DNA of 64,000 nt from an uncultured Elusimicrobiales bacterium (GTDB taxonomy: Bacteria; Elusimicrobiota; Elusimicrobia; Elusimicrobiales; Elusimicrobiaceae): positions 169,836-233,835 of the forward strand of contig CAJTJT010000001.1 of assembly GCA_910576915.1 (NCBI GenBank). Reading direction: 5' to 3'. Below are positions 16,220 to 23,644 of the stretch, in pieces. Each line of letters opens with the position of its first letter. The first letter of the stretch is position 1. The notes beneath the pieces were generated by a model that made no database searches, was not told the DNA's origin, and saw only the letters and a list, made by a program, of their open reading frames with translations. The position numbers and the translations under genes are program-made.

Positions 16220-17314
16220 ATGCCTTCAGCCAAAAAAACGACGAAAACCTCCGCCCCCAAACCGGATTTGGCGGAAATTGAAGTTTTGTTAGAAGATAAC
16301 CGCCCCTCGGACGCGCTTAAAAAATTAACCGCCGCGCGCACGAAAAACGCTTCCGCCTGGTTTTTAACCGGCGAAGCGCAGCGGCAGCTCGGTTCGTTTG
16401 AAGATGCCCTTAAAAGCTACGCCAAGGCGTTGGGCGTGGCCGAAGAAGCCGAAACGCGCATGGACGTACTTTTAGCTATGGCCGCCTGCTACCGCACGCT
16501 CGGGCACTCTTCCGCCGCGTACGAACTGGCCGAAGACGCATTAAAAATGGCGCAGGAACTGGAATACGACGAATTTATCGTGCGCGCCATGCAGGAAATG
16601 GGGATGGCGCTGCGCGCATGGGGACGTTTGGAAGAAGCCCTCGATTTATTGGACGCCGTTTTATCCGCCTATACCCAGCAGAAAGATTACGCCGGCATGA
16701 GTTTTATTTGTTGGGCCAAAGGCGGCATTTTCCGTCTGCAGGGCCATTTTGAAGAAGGCATTGCCCAGTTTAAAAAAGCCATTACCCTGGCCCAAAAAGC
16801 GGGGGACGACATCAGCGTGGCCTACGGACACTGCGGGCTGGCCGGTATCAGCCGCATTTGCGGGAAAATCGACGACTGCGTGAAAAATTACCGGTTGGCG
16901 GAAAAAATCTTCCGCAAAAGCGAAGATTTGTTCGGCAAAGCCTATACCAACTGCGGGATGGCCAATGGCTTGCGCCAGCAGGGCAAGTACGATGTTGCGC
17001 TGCGTCATTATAACGTGGCCGACAAATTATATTCCGCCATTAACGATACGGTGGATCTCGGGTTTGTGAAATGGGGCCGCGCCGATATTTTAAAACGCAA
17101 AAATAAAATGGCCGCCGCGCTGAAAGATTTGGAAGAAGCCAAAGCCTTATTTGATAATTCCGACGAAACCCGCGGGCAGATTTTAACCAAACTGTCCTTG
17201 GCGCAGGTGCTGTACGCGATGGGCCGCACGGACGAAGCTGAGGAACTTTACGACGCAGGCGTCAAACAGGCGCGCGCCGAAGGTTTGCATACGTATTTGG
17301 AAAGCTATACTTGA
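16220..17314 (+). CDS. TPR-repeat protein
   Basis: A 364-residue soluble protein. A short basic N-terminus (KKTTKTSAPKP) is followed by about seven tetratricopeptide repeats from ~35 to 360, with the typical small-residue and aromatic spacing (AWFLTGEAQRQLGSFEDALKSYAKAL, AYELAEDALKMAQEL, AHCGLAGISR-type helices, and repeated YTNCGMANGLRQQGKYDVAL units). No signal peptide is present, so it is cytoplasmic. It has a strong AAGGAG ribosome site and is the last gene of the operon with the response regulator, which it may bind. A terminator follows at 17341. Confidence 0.88.
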   Translation: MPSAKKTTKTSAPKPDLAEIEVLLEDNRPSDALKKLTAARTKNASAWFLTGEAQRQLGSFEDALKSYAKALGVAEEAETRMDVLLAMAACYRTLGHSSAAYELAEDALKMAQELEYDEFIVRAMQEMGMALRAWGRLEEALDLLDAVLSAYTQQKDYAGMSFICWAKGGIFRLQGHFEEGIAQFKKAITLAQKAGDDISVAYGHCGLAGISRICGKIDDCVKNYRLAEKIFRKSEDLFGKAYTNCGMANGLRQQGKYDVALRHYNVADKLYSAINDTVDLGFVKWGRADILKRKNKMAAALKDLEEAKALFDNSDETRGQILTKLSLAQVLYAMGRTDEAEELYDAGVKQARAEGLHTYLESYT

Positions 17315-17340
17315 TAAACCTTATAAAGTAAAAATATACA

Positions 17341-17377
17341 ACGGATAAGCATTTTTGCTTATCCGTTTTTTTTTTTT
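17341..17377 (+). terminator. Terminator of the 14.3-17.3 kb operon
   Basis: ACGGATAAGC-ATTTTT-GCTTATCCGT followed by 11-12 T. Confidence 0.93.
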
Positions 17378-17382
17378 AATAA

Positions 17383-17412
17383 GTCATCCCGTTTATGTCT
17401 TTACGAAATGAC
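17383..17412. repeat. Short REP-like palindrome
   Basis: GTCATCCCG and CGAAATGAC pair with two wobbles across a 12-nt loop. The GTCAT...ATGAC ends match those of the unit at 10558-10648, so both may belong to one dispersed REP-type family. Confidence 0.45.
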
Positions 17413-17424
17413 AGCTTTGTTTAG

Positions 17425-17628
17425 TTGTTGCCGTTTATGCAGGCCTTAACCCGTCTATAAAATCCGTTCCGTACGGAGAAAGCATTTTATTTGTCCGAGC
17501 CATAGGCGAGTTGTAAAATGCGCCGTACGGAACTGGATTTTATGGGTGTGGCCTGCGAGTTTTTTGCTTACTTTTTGTCGATACAAAAAGTAAGGTTGTC
17601 TTTTGCTTCTTTTCGAAAGAAAAAGAAG
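17425..17628 (+). repeat. Composite intergenic repeat, copy 1
   Basis: There are four modules. A 37-bp block (17425-17461) is identical, inverted, to 37590-37626. A large imperfect hairpin follows with arms ending GTTCCGTACGG and CCGTACGGAAC (~17466-17533) around a loop holding ATTTGTCCGAGC...GCGAGTTG. Next come a perfect 12-bp hairpin CTTACTTTTTGT/ACAAAAAGTAAG (17567-17594) and CTTCTTTT/AAAAGAAG (17606-17628). The stretch 17378-17643 has no gene. Confidence 0.8.
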
Positions 17629-17643
17629 GAATCTATATAGGGC

Positions 17644-17671
17644 TTGATTTGTTTTTTTTTTTTGATACAGT
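17644..17671 (+). promoter_or_regulatory. T-tract promoter (T12, 16-bp spacer) for secreted protein at 17758
   Basis: -35 TTGATT (17644-17649), TG, twelve T (17652-17663), GA, -10 TACAGT (17666-17671), then GGGGA. The -10 and discriminator are identical to those at 6916. Confidence 0.72.
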
Positions 17672-17757
17672 GGGGATTATTACGTCCATATACCCCCGTA
17701 CTGTCTTGCTTTGAAAGGGTTTTCTAAGGGGCTGTTTGGACGCATAAGGAGCCCATT

Positions 17758-18879
17758 ATGAAGAAACTTATCCCGCTGTTACTATTTTTATCAGCCTGCA
17801 GTATTTCTTATGCTGAAAGCATGAAGTTTATCACGGTGTTATCCAGCCCCGTCGGAACGTTTAACAAGCTGGAAGCGGTGGACCCTACTTCTCCCGCCTA
17901 CGGTAAGACCGTAAACTTTTGTACGAATATCGGTACGCAAGGTGTGGTGGAGTTAAAAGGCACCAAACCTGCGGCATTAAGCACGGTAGTATTATCCAAT
18001 AATACAACGCTTGGCAAAACGGACGAAGGGAAGTTTTCGTTAAATAACATTACGCTTAAACAAGGCGGAAGTATCAAGGGCGGACGGCTGTTTGGGAATA
18101 CTTTTACCGTAAATAACGCGGCATCCGGCAAGGCCAGTAATTTATACGGCAATACGCTTACGGTAGCGGGGGCGAAAACGAAGACTTTGGATGTAAACAG
18201 CGGAGCGTCGAAAATTAACGGCCCCGGAGATTCTACGGGAAAGGAAGAGATGGTATGGAGCAACCAGTATCAGGATGACGACGCGTGCAAATCGGGTTCT
18301 GCCTGTGCCAAACAGTATTTATTGAAAGAGAAAGGGGCGGCTCCAGTCGGCTGCCCGGACGGACAGTATGAAAGTAACGGCGTTTGTTGCCCAGTTGGAC
18401 AATTGTCTAAAGATGGAAAAACTTGTGTATATGCTTATAAGCCGGAACGGGTAAATGTAGGGATTTTGGTCGCTTGTCATTCGTCCGCGTTTGAGGATTT
18501 GGGGGCCGCCGGAGCATCTGTGTCAATTATAGATAATAATACTTGCCGCCGTCCATATTCTGTCCCGTTAAGTTACTTCGTCGGAGGGAAACTTCCTAGT
18601 GTGGCTGCAGGCGGAGGATGCGAAGCGCATCATGCATATTATAATCGCGGAAAATGGTGGGAAGGTGGTGAACACCAGGGGTATAGTCTTGGGCGGTGCA
18701 ATACCTCTATAAGCGACCAAGAATTTTGCGATTCCCGTTGCACGGGTGCAACGTGCACGGCTAAGTGTATTATCAGCGAAACATATCCGGATACTTGCGG
18801 ACGCTATAAATGCAGCAACGGCAGACATTGTGATAACTCTTCGGGAAGCGGCGTTATGCTGCGCTGTGTGAGGGAATAA
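17758..18879 (+). CDS. Secreted Cys-rich protein, paralogue of 7007
   Basis: A 373-residue exported protein (signal peptide 1-19, cleavage near SYA). Residues ~20-165 form a Gly/Asn/Thr-rich region of short strands suggestive of a β-solenoid (TKPAALSTVVLSNNTTLG, LFGNTFTVNNAASGKASN). Residues ~180-373 hold about 20 cysteines, starting CPDGQYESNGVCCPVGQLSKDGKTC and ending in a SGSGVMLRCVRE tail. It shares the signal peptide, β-region, LFGNTF and CCP layout, and the promoter, with the protein at 7007. The function is unknown; a disulphide-stabilised surface or pilus-tip protein is plausible. AAGGAG ribosome site. Confidence 0.75.
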   Translation: MKKLIPLLLFLSACSISYAESMKFITVLSSPVGTFNKLEAVDPTSPAYGKTVNFCTNIGTQGVVELKGTKPAALSTVVLSNNTTLGKTDEGKFSLNNITLKQGGSIKGGRLFGNTFTVNNAASGKASNLYGNTLTVAGAKTKTLDVNSGASKINGPGDSTGKEEMVWSNQYQDDDACKSGSACAKQYLLKEKGAAPVGCPDGQYESNGVCCPVGQLSKDGKTCVYAYKPERVNVGILVACHSSAFEDLGAAGASVSIIDNNTCRRPYSVPLSYFVGGKLPSVAAGGGCEAHHAYYNRGKWWEGGEHQGYSLGRCNTSISDQEFCDSRCTGATCTAKCIISETYPDTCGRYKCSNGRHCDNSSGSGVMLRCVRE

Positions 18880-18899
18880 GAAATAAATTTCAGCAAATC

Positions 18900-18935
18900 A
18901 AACGCCCCGGTTCTTAGTGAAGCCGGGGCGTTTTA
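18900..18935. terminator. Bidirectional terminator
   Basis: AAACGCCCCGG...CCGGGGCGTTTTA, between the secreted-protein gene and the convergent DksA-like gene. Confidence 0.88.
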
Positions 18936-18952
18936 ATGTAAAACCAAAAGCG

Positions 18953-19330
18953 TTAGCTGTTGTGTTTTTCGGTAGAGTGCTGGCAGTTGACGCAGTAGCG
19001 CGCAAAAGGCAGCGCTTTAATGCGTTTTTTGGGAATCGGCTGGCGGCAGTATTCGCACGTGCCGTAAATGCCTTTGTCAATTTTGCGCAGCGCCGCTTCG
19101 ATTTGTTCAATCGTGTTGTGGGCGTTGCCGGAAAGTTCAAATAAAATTTCTTTGTCCAAGCTGCGGGAAGCGTCGTCAATCGGGTCGCCCACTTCGGCTT
19201 CGGGCATATCCATGTTCTTTTTGTCTTTTAAGCGCGCGGCGGCTTCTTCTTTCTGCTGGAGCAAATGTTCTTTAATTTCTTTTAGTTCCGCCGCGGTGAG
19301 CGCTTCTTTGTTAGCTTTTTTGATAACCAT
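18953..19330 (-). CDS. TraR/DksA-family zinc-finger regulator
   Basis: A 125-residue protein: an N-terminal coiled coil (~10-85, with EVGDPIDDASRSLDKEILFEL) and a C4 zinc finger CEYCRQPIPKKRIKALPFARYCVNC. It resembles the short DksA/YteA-like proteins that enter the RNA polymerase secondary channel. The coiled-coil tip has Asp residues (GDPIDDAS), but whether it has full DksA activity cannot be told. In DksA systems, promoters with GC-rich discriminators are the usual targets, which is of interest given the GGGG discriminators of the T-tract promoters here. Monocistronic. Confidence 0.88.
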   Translation of the reverse strand: MVIKKANKEALTAAELKEIKEHLLQQKEEAAARLKDKKNMDMPEAEVGDPIDDASRSLDKEILFELSGNAHNTIEQIEAALRKIDKGIYGTCEYCRQPIPKKRIKALPFARYCVNCQHSTEKHNS

Positions 19331-19434
19331 GTAAAAATCCTCTGGGTCGGTAAAATCGGCGCGCAGGCGCCTTGCGCCAAACGCTGTTTGATTAGTTTAG
19401 CAAAGTACGATTTCTTTTTCAACCCCCGCCAATC

Positions 19435-19463
19435 GGGACAACCGCCTTTTGAATTGTTATAAT
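19435..19463 (+). promoter_or_regulatory. Promoter of the ABC exporter
   Basis: GGGACA (19435-19440), 17-bp spacer, TATAAT (19458-19463), ~36 bp before the start codon. Confidence 0.55.
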
Positions 19464-19499
19464 AAAATGAGATTTGTTTTCTTGGAGAAACATCACTTT

Positions 19500-21281
19500 A
19501 TGAAAAATATCCTTACCCGTCCGATCAGTGAACTGATTACAGAGAACCCGCTGGTTGCAAATTACAAAAAAATGTGGCCGTTTATTAAGCCTTATTGGTT
19601 CCGCGCTTTGTTAGGGCTTGTTCTGGCTTTGCCCGTGGGTGCGTTGGACTCCGTCATCGCGCTGTTTATGAAGTCGTTTACGGATGACGTGCTGGTAGAC
19701 AAAGACGCGCTGATGGCCGCGTATATCCCGGTTCTTATTGTAGGTTTTGTGCTGGTGCAGAGTGTTTTAACGTACTTGGTAAAGTATTTAAATACGTGGG
19801 TGGGCAGCAAAATTACGCTTTCCGTACGTAAAAAACTGTTTAAAAAATTGCTGACGATGCACAGCGGGTATTTTGATACCACCGATTCCGGCTATGTGCT
19901 CATGCGTTATAACAACGACGCGGACACCGCCTGTAACGGCCTTATTAAAAACCTGCGCATGATTGTTACGCGCGTTTTCTCTTCCATCACGCTGATTGGG
20001 GTGCTGCTGTATAACTCCTGGCAGCTTACGTTTATCGCCGTCGGCGCGTTTGCCGTAGCCGGCGGGCTGATTTTTGTCGTGCGCCGCAAATTGGAAGAGC
20101 TGGTTCGCAATACGATTGTGGTCGGCTCCGTGGCTATGCGCGCTTATAACGAAACGTTTAACGGTAACCGTACCGTTGCCGCCTATAATCTGCAGGAAGA
20201 CCAGGAACGCCGCTTTGACCGCCTGATGGACAAAGTGTTCGACTTAAACATGGGCATGGTGAAGCGCACGGGATGGCTGTCGCCCGTGATGCACTTTATC
20301 GTGTCGCTCGGCCTGGCCCTCGTGTTCTGGCAGAGCAGCTCCATGATTGTTAAAGGCACCATTACCAGCGGTAACTTTACGTCGTTCGTGGCCGCTTTGC
20401 TGATGTTGTATACGCCCGTTAAAAGCATGGGGGACAATTACGTCGATATCAAGCAGGCGTTTTTATCCATTGACCGTATTTTTGAGATTTTCTCCCTTAA
20501 AACCGCGATTGAAGATAAAAAAGACTCCCGCACGCTTCCCGGCGTTAAAAAAGACATCCGCTTCGAAAAAGTGTGGTTTTCGTACAAGCCGGATGTGTTT
20601 GTGCTGAAGGATTTTAATCTGACCGTTCCCGTAGGAAGCACGGTGGCGCTGGTGGGGAATTCCGGCGGCGGGAAGTCTACCGTCGTCAGCTTGCTGCCGC
20701 GCTTTTACGATGTAACCAAAGGACGCGTTTTAATTGACGGGGAAAACATCAAAGACTTTACGTTAAAATCGCTGCGCGATAATATTGCCGTGGTGTTCCA
20801 GGATAACTTTTTGTTCTCGGGCACGCTGCGCGATAACATCCTAATCGGCCGTCCGGGCGCAACGGAAGAAGATTTGAAAGAAGCCGTTAAAAACGCCCAT
20901 TTGCAGGATTTTATATCTACGCTTAAAGACGGGCTGGATACCGAAATCGGCGAGCGCGGTATGACGCTTTCCGGCGGTCAGCGTCAGCGTGTGGCGATTG
21001 CCCGCGCGTTTATCCGCGATGCGGATGTGGTTATTTTGGACGAAGCCACCAGCGCGCTGGATAACAAGTCCGAAGCTGTGGTGCAAAAGGCGCTTGATAA
21101 CCTGATGAAGAACCGCACGGTATTTGTGATTGCGCACCGTCTGTCTACGGTTATCAATGCCGATAAAATCGTGGTGCTTAACGAAGGCCGCGTGGTGGAA
21201 GAAGGCACGCATGAAGAACTGCTGAAAATTGAGAACGGCGCGTATGCGGCGTTGTACAACGCGCAGTTTAAAAAGAAATAA
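19500..21281 (+). CDS. MsbA-like ABC exporter (fused permease-ATPase)
   Basis: A 593-residue half-transporter. I use the ATG at 19500 (MKNILTRPISEL) with GGAG upstream; the 17-codon extension overlaps the promoter. The N-terminal type IV permease has six helices (~40-320). The ATPase domain (~345-590) shows Walker A GNSGGGKST, Q-loop VFQDNFLF, signature LSGGQRQRV, Walker B VVILDEATSALD and H-loop VIAHRLS. It should homodimerise in the inner membrane. Resemblance is to MsbA/lipid-A flippases, but drug or peptide export cannot be excluded. It is followed by a strong terminator. Confidence 0.93.
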   Translation: MKNILTRPISELITENPLVANYKKMWPFIKPYWFRALLGLVLALPVGALDSVIALFMKSFTDDVLVDKDALMAAYIPVLIVGFVLVQSVLTYLVKYLNTWVGSKITLSVRKKLFKKLLTMHSGYFDTTDSGYVLMRYNNDADTACNGLIKNLRMIVTRVFSSITLIGVLLYNSWQLTFIAVGAFAVAGGLIFVVRRKLEELVRNTIVVGSVAMRAYNETFNGNRTVAAYNLQEDQERRFDRLMDKVFDLNMGMVKRTGWLSPVMHFIVSLGLALVFWQSSSMIVKGTITSGNFTSFVAALLMLYTPVKSMGDNYVDIKQAFLSIDRIFEIFSLKTAIEDKKDSRTLPGVKKDIRFEKVWFSYKPDVFVLKDFNLTVPVGSTVALVGNSGGGKSTVVSLLPRFYDVTKGRVLIDGENIKDFTLKSLRDNIAVVFQDNFLFSGTLRDNILIGRPGATEEDLKEAVKNAHLQDFISTLKDGLDTEIGERGMTLSGGQRQRVAIARAFIRDADVVILDEATSALDNKSEAVVQKALDNLMKNRTVFVIAHRLSTVINADKIVVLNEGRVVEEGTHEELLKIENGAYAALYNAQFKKK

Positions 21282-21304
21282 AAGAAATACGGTTTAGAGC
21301 AGGT

Positions 21305-21339
21305 AAACGGGTAAGAGTAGTTTTCTTACCCGTTTTTTT
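21305..21339 (+). terminator. Terminator of the ABC exporter
   Basis: AAACGGGTAAGA-loop-TCTTACCCGTTTTTTTAT. Confidence 0.92.
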
Positions 21340-21403
21340 ATATAGAAATTTCTGCCTGTGCCGAGCCTGGCCTTTCGGCTGGTAAGGGGTGGTGCGCTAG
21401 GGC

Positions 21404-21430
21404 TTGATTTGTTTTTTTTTTTGATAACAT
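21404..21430 (+). promoter_or_regulatory. T-tract promoter (T11, 15-bp spacer) for pilin at 21540
   Basis: -35 TTGATT (21404-21409), TG, eleven T (21412-21422), GA, -10 TAACAT (21425-21430), then AGGGG. This is the shortest tract of the family. Confidence 0.72.
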
Positions 21431-21539
21431 AGGGGAAAGTTTAAAGTTCGGCCTTTTTTGCTGTTTGCGGAAGGGTATTTTTTTTATATAAAAATGACAC
21501 AAGTAAAGCAATTTGCCGAACCATAAAAAGGAGATTTCT

Positions 21540-22001
21540 ATGAAAGGGTTTACGCTTATTGAGTTATTGGTTGTGGTTTTAATTATTGGAATTTTATCAG
21601 CTGTTGCGTTACCGCAATATCAAAAGGCCGTGGCAAAAGCTCGTTATACGGAAGCCAAACAAACGCTTAAAAGTTTGATGGAAGCTACCCAGCTATATAT
21701 CTTAGCCAATGGAGATGTCCCGTCGGATATTAATGATTTGGACATTACTCCTCCGTCTTCCAATCATTTTACATACAGTTTTTATAGGTGTATAAATTCA
21801 GCCGGGCAGATGGGGTGCAACTTGCGGGCCAGACCGACGAAGGAAGGGTGGCCGGATTTGCATACGGAAACTGAAAAATACGATTTGCAGGCGCCGTTGT
21901 ACAACAGATACGTGTTGGCCTTTTGGGAGTTTGATAAGTGTGGTCAGTGGGGGGCAACGAAAGAATTAATGCCCTGGGGCGAGTATAAGTGTGCATTGTG
22001 A
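21540..22001 (+). CDS. Type IV pilin-like protein (orphan)
   Basis: A 153-residue prepilin. The start is MKGFTLIELLV at 21540 (AAAAGGAG ribosome site); an upstream in-frame ATG at 21513 would spoil the leader. Mature Glu5 and the helix ending VALPQYQKAVAKARYTEA are standard. The head includes ATQLYILANGDVPSDINDLDI and three cysteines (RCINS, GCNLRA, KCGQW) plus a terminal C-A-L. It stands alone behind a T-tract promoter. The downstream hairpin GTCCTCCGC/GCGGAGGAC probably ends the transcript. Confidence 0.93.
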   Translation: MKGFTLIELLVVVLIIGILSAVALPQYQKAVAKARYTEAKQTLKSLMEATQLYILANGDVPSDINDLDITPPSSNHFTYSFYRCINSAGQMGCNLRARPTKEGWPDLHTETEKYDLQAPLYNRYVLAFWEFDKCGQWGATKELMPWGEYKCAL

Positions 22002-22451
22002 GTATTAAAAAAGCGTCCTCCGCATTTATTCAACGCGGAGGACTATTTAGTTTCTGCCATTGCTATCTCTCATATCCCGCAGGCGGGTAAGCTACAGTTA
22101 AGAATTTTGTTGTGCTGCACGCTGCCTGAAAGCCGGTTGCCCCGGCCCACGTCTTCAGGTGCTCCCAGCCGTCCTCAGACGGAGGGCCCAAAGCTTGTGA
22201 ACCGTCAGTACCGCAACCCAACCAACCTGCCGCGCCGTACTTAAACAAAGAACTCTTATTTTCTGCCGCCCTCCGCACTTCGCGCCGCGTTCTTCACGCC
22301 TGCGTGCCGCACGGAGCGGAACAGTTTCACCCAAACACGCCGTATCCTTGCGGAAGTCCGGCGCGCCCGGGGGCGTTTTCTGTACGTCCTCCCCACCGGG
22401 GTATGGATAGTATAATGGTTTTTTAACTAAAATCAAGGGGTATTCTGTTTT
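22002..22451. other. Intergenic stretch with no convincing gene
   Basis: It contains the pilin's GTCCTCCGC/GCGGAGGAC hairpin (22014-22042). The minus strand keeps an open frame at 22278-22063 with motifs such as GCGTDGSQALG and TKFLTVAYPP, but it has no ribosome site and no recognised homology. It could be a decayed gene end. I see no RNA or promoter signal I would defend. Confidence 0.35.
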
Positions 22452-23123
22452 TTAGAATACGTTGGTTATTTTCTGCACGGCCGTGCCCAACGGCGTAATG
22501 GCGGCGGGCGGAAGCCGTTTGTCTAATGTTCCGTCGGGAAAGAACAGCAATATTTGGCCGTTTTCCGTCCGTACACGCTTTAATTGCAGCGTTCCTTCGG
22601 CCTGCAAAAGCATGATTTGCCCTTCTTCCAAAACAGCGGAAGGGCGGATAAGGTATAAATCTTCGCGTCCGCGTGCGCGGGCATAAGCGTCCGCCACCAG
22701 GCATTTGCCTCCTTGGGCGGCGCGCCGGGGGAATGTCCACCATTCGGCCACGTCGCTTTCTTCGTACTGCGGAAACCGGGCGGATACGGTGTGTAAAAGC
22801 GGGATGGAAACGCTGTTGCCTTCCGTGGCTAAAATGTCAGCACTGTAAGCGTTTGAAGCGTCTTGCGCGTCGCGCAAAGCGGCGGTGCGGGGCGCGGTTT
22901 CCGGGTAGGTGGTAAGCGGCGGAAACAGGCGCATGACGTCGAACGGGTCCATCGCAAATAATTGCGCCATACGGGCCAGGTATCCTTTGGAGGGGCGGCG
23001 TTTGCCGGTTGTCCATAAGGCGACGGTGGCGGTAGACACTTGCAAAATTTTTGCTAACTTTGCTTGCGCTCCGCGCAGGATTCCTCCGTTCCATCTTTCA
23101 AGTTGTTTTTCAAATTTGTTCAT
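22452..23123 (-). CDS. XRE-HTH repressor with a degenerate S24/LexA-like C-terminal domain
   Basis: A 223-residue protein starting MNKFEKQLERWNGG. The N-terminal HTH (~12-65) reads RGAQAKLAKILQVSTATVALWTTGKRRPSKGYLARMAQLF, typical of phage CI-type repressors. The C-terminal domain (~110-223) has the S24 layout with VLEEGQIMLLQAEGTLQLKRVR, where the Lys of the Ser-Lys dyad can be placed, but no SM motif is present at the nucleophile position. It may therefore be unable to self-cleave. No ribosome site is present; a TATATA box next to the ATG suggests a leaderless mRNA. A strong divergent promoter lies at 23173. It may be the regulator of the phage cluster, although the yfcC-like gene separates them. 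Confidence 0.75.
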   Translation of the reverse strand: MNKFEKQLERWNGGILRGAQAKLAKILQVSTATVALWTTGKRRPSKGYLARMAQLFAMDPFDVMRLFPPLTTYPETAPRTAALRDAQDASNAYSADILATEGNSVSIPLLHTVSARFPQYEESDVAEWWTFPRRAAQGGKCLVADAYARARGREDLYLIRPSAVLEEGQIMLLQAEGTLQLKRVRTENGQILLFFPDGTLDKRLPPAAITPLGTAVQKITNVF

Positions 23124-23172
23124 AGAATATATATCCCGTATTGGAATTTGTCCCGCCAGGGCCAAAAAATAC

Positions 23173-23202
23173 TTGACAAACGCTAACAATACTTACTATA
23201 CT
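23173..23202 (+). promoter_or_regulatory. Strong σ70-type promoter divergent from the repressor
   Basis: TTGACA (23173-23178), 18-bp spacer, TATACT (23197-23202). GCTA...TAGC (23182-23205) forms an inverted arrangement across the -10 that could be an operator. The predicted start is near 23209. Confidence 0.7.
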
Positions 23203-23208
23203 AGCTAT

Positions 23209-23333
23209 GTGAAGAGCGGTATCGGCCGCTGTTCATCTTACCGGCGTACTGGGGTATCTTCTGCTTTACAGCTCAGAAAACCAAACACGGAGGGGTTTAT
23301 CCTTTAAACCTGCGCCGCGCCTGCGGCGTTTTG
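23209..23333 (+). ncRNA. Candidate ~120-nt small RNA or leaderless 32-residue peptide
   Basis: It lies between the strong promoter at 23173 and a terminator-like hairpin GCCGC-GCCT-GCGGC-GTTTT (23312-23332). A GTG at the predicted +1 opens a 32-codon frame (VKSGIGRCSSYRRTGV... to TAA at 23305-23307), but no ribosome site exists. In CI-type systems this position would hold cro or an antirepressor. Whether RNA or peptide is the product cannot be decided here. The following 23334-23609 has no gene; it contains a 12-bp inverted repeat AGCAAAGTTAAC (23412-23423 / 23527-23538). Confidence 0.35.
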
Positions 23334-23610
23334 GCTCCGTTGCGCCCAAAACTGCATAATTCTGCCAGGAACTATGTAGTTTATTGTAGCAAATAAAAAG
23401 CCGTTTGGGTTAGCAAAGTTAACGCTTTGGCGCGATTCTCCCACGTGAAAAGGGTTTTTGAACACGCAAGCGTACTTTGCGCCCAACGGCCGGAGCAAAT
23501 ATGCGGTTAATGGCTGCGGCAGATATCCTGTTAACTTTGCTGGCCCTTGGATTTGGGTGCGAGTTATATATTTTTTGGCGTAAATAAATTGAAAACAGGC
23601 CGGAACTCCG

Positions 23611-23638
23611 TTTGTGCGGGGAATAAATAATCTATAAT
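23611..23638 (+). promoter_or_regulatory. Promoter of the YfcC-like carrier, predicted leaderless
   Basis: TTTGTG (23611-23616), 16-bp spacer, TATAAT (23633-23638). Seven nt downstream is the A of the ATG at 23645. Confidence 0.55.
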
Positions 23639-23644
23639 ATATAA

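Noticed and set aside
22063..22278. Minus-strand 71-codon frame as a gene
   Set aside because: There is no ribosome site or recognised family, and the composition is typical of a random open frame in GC-rich spacer; at most it is a decayed gene end.
22909..23307. 132-codon plus-strand frame overlapping the repressor gene
   Set aside because: Most of it is antisense to the HTH coding sequence. Only the last 32 codons downstream of the strong promoter are worth considering.
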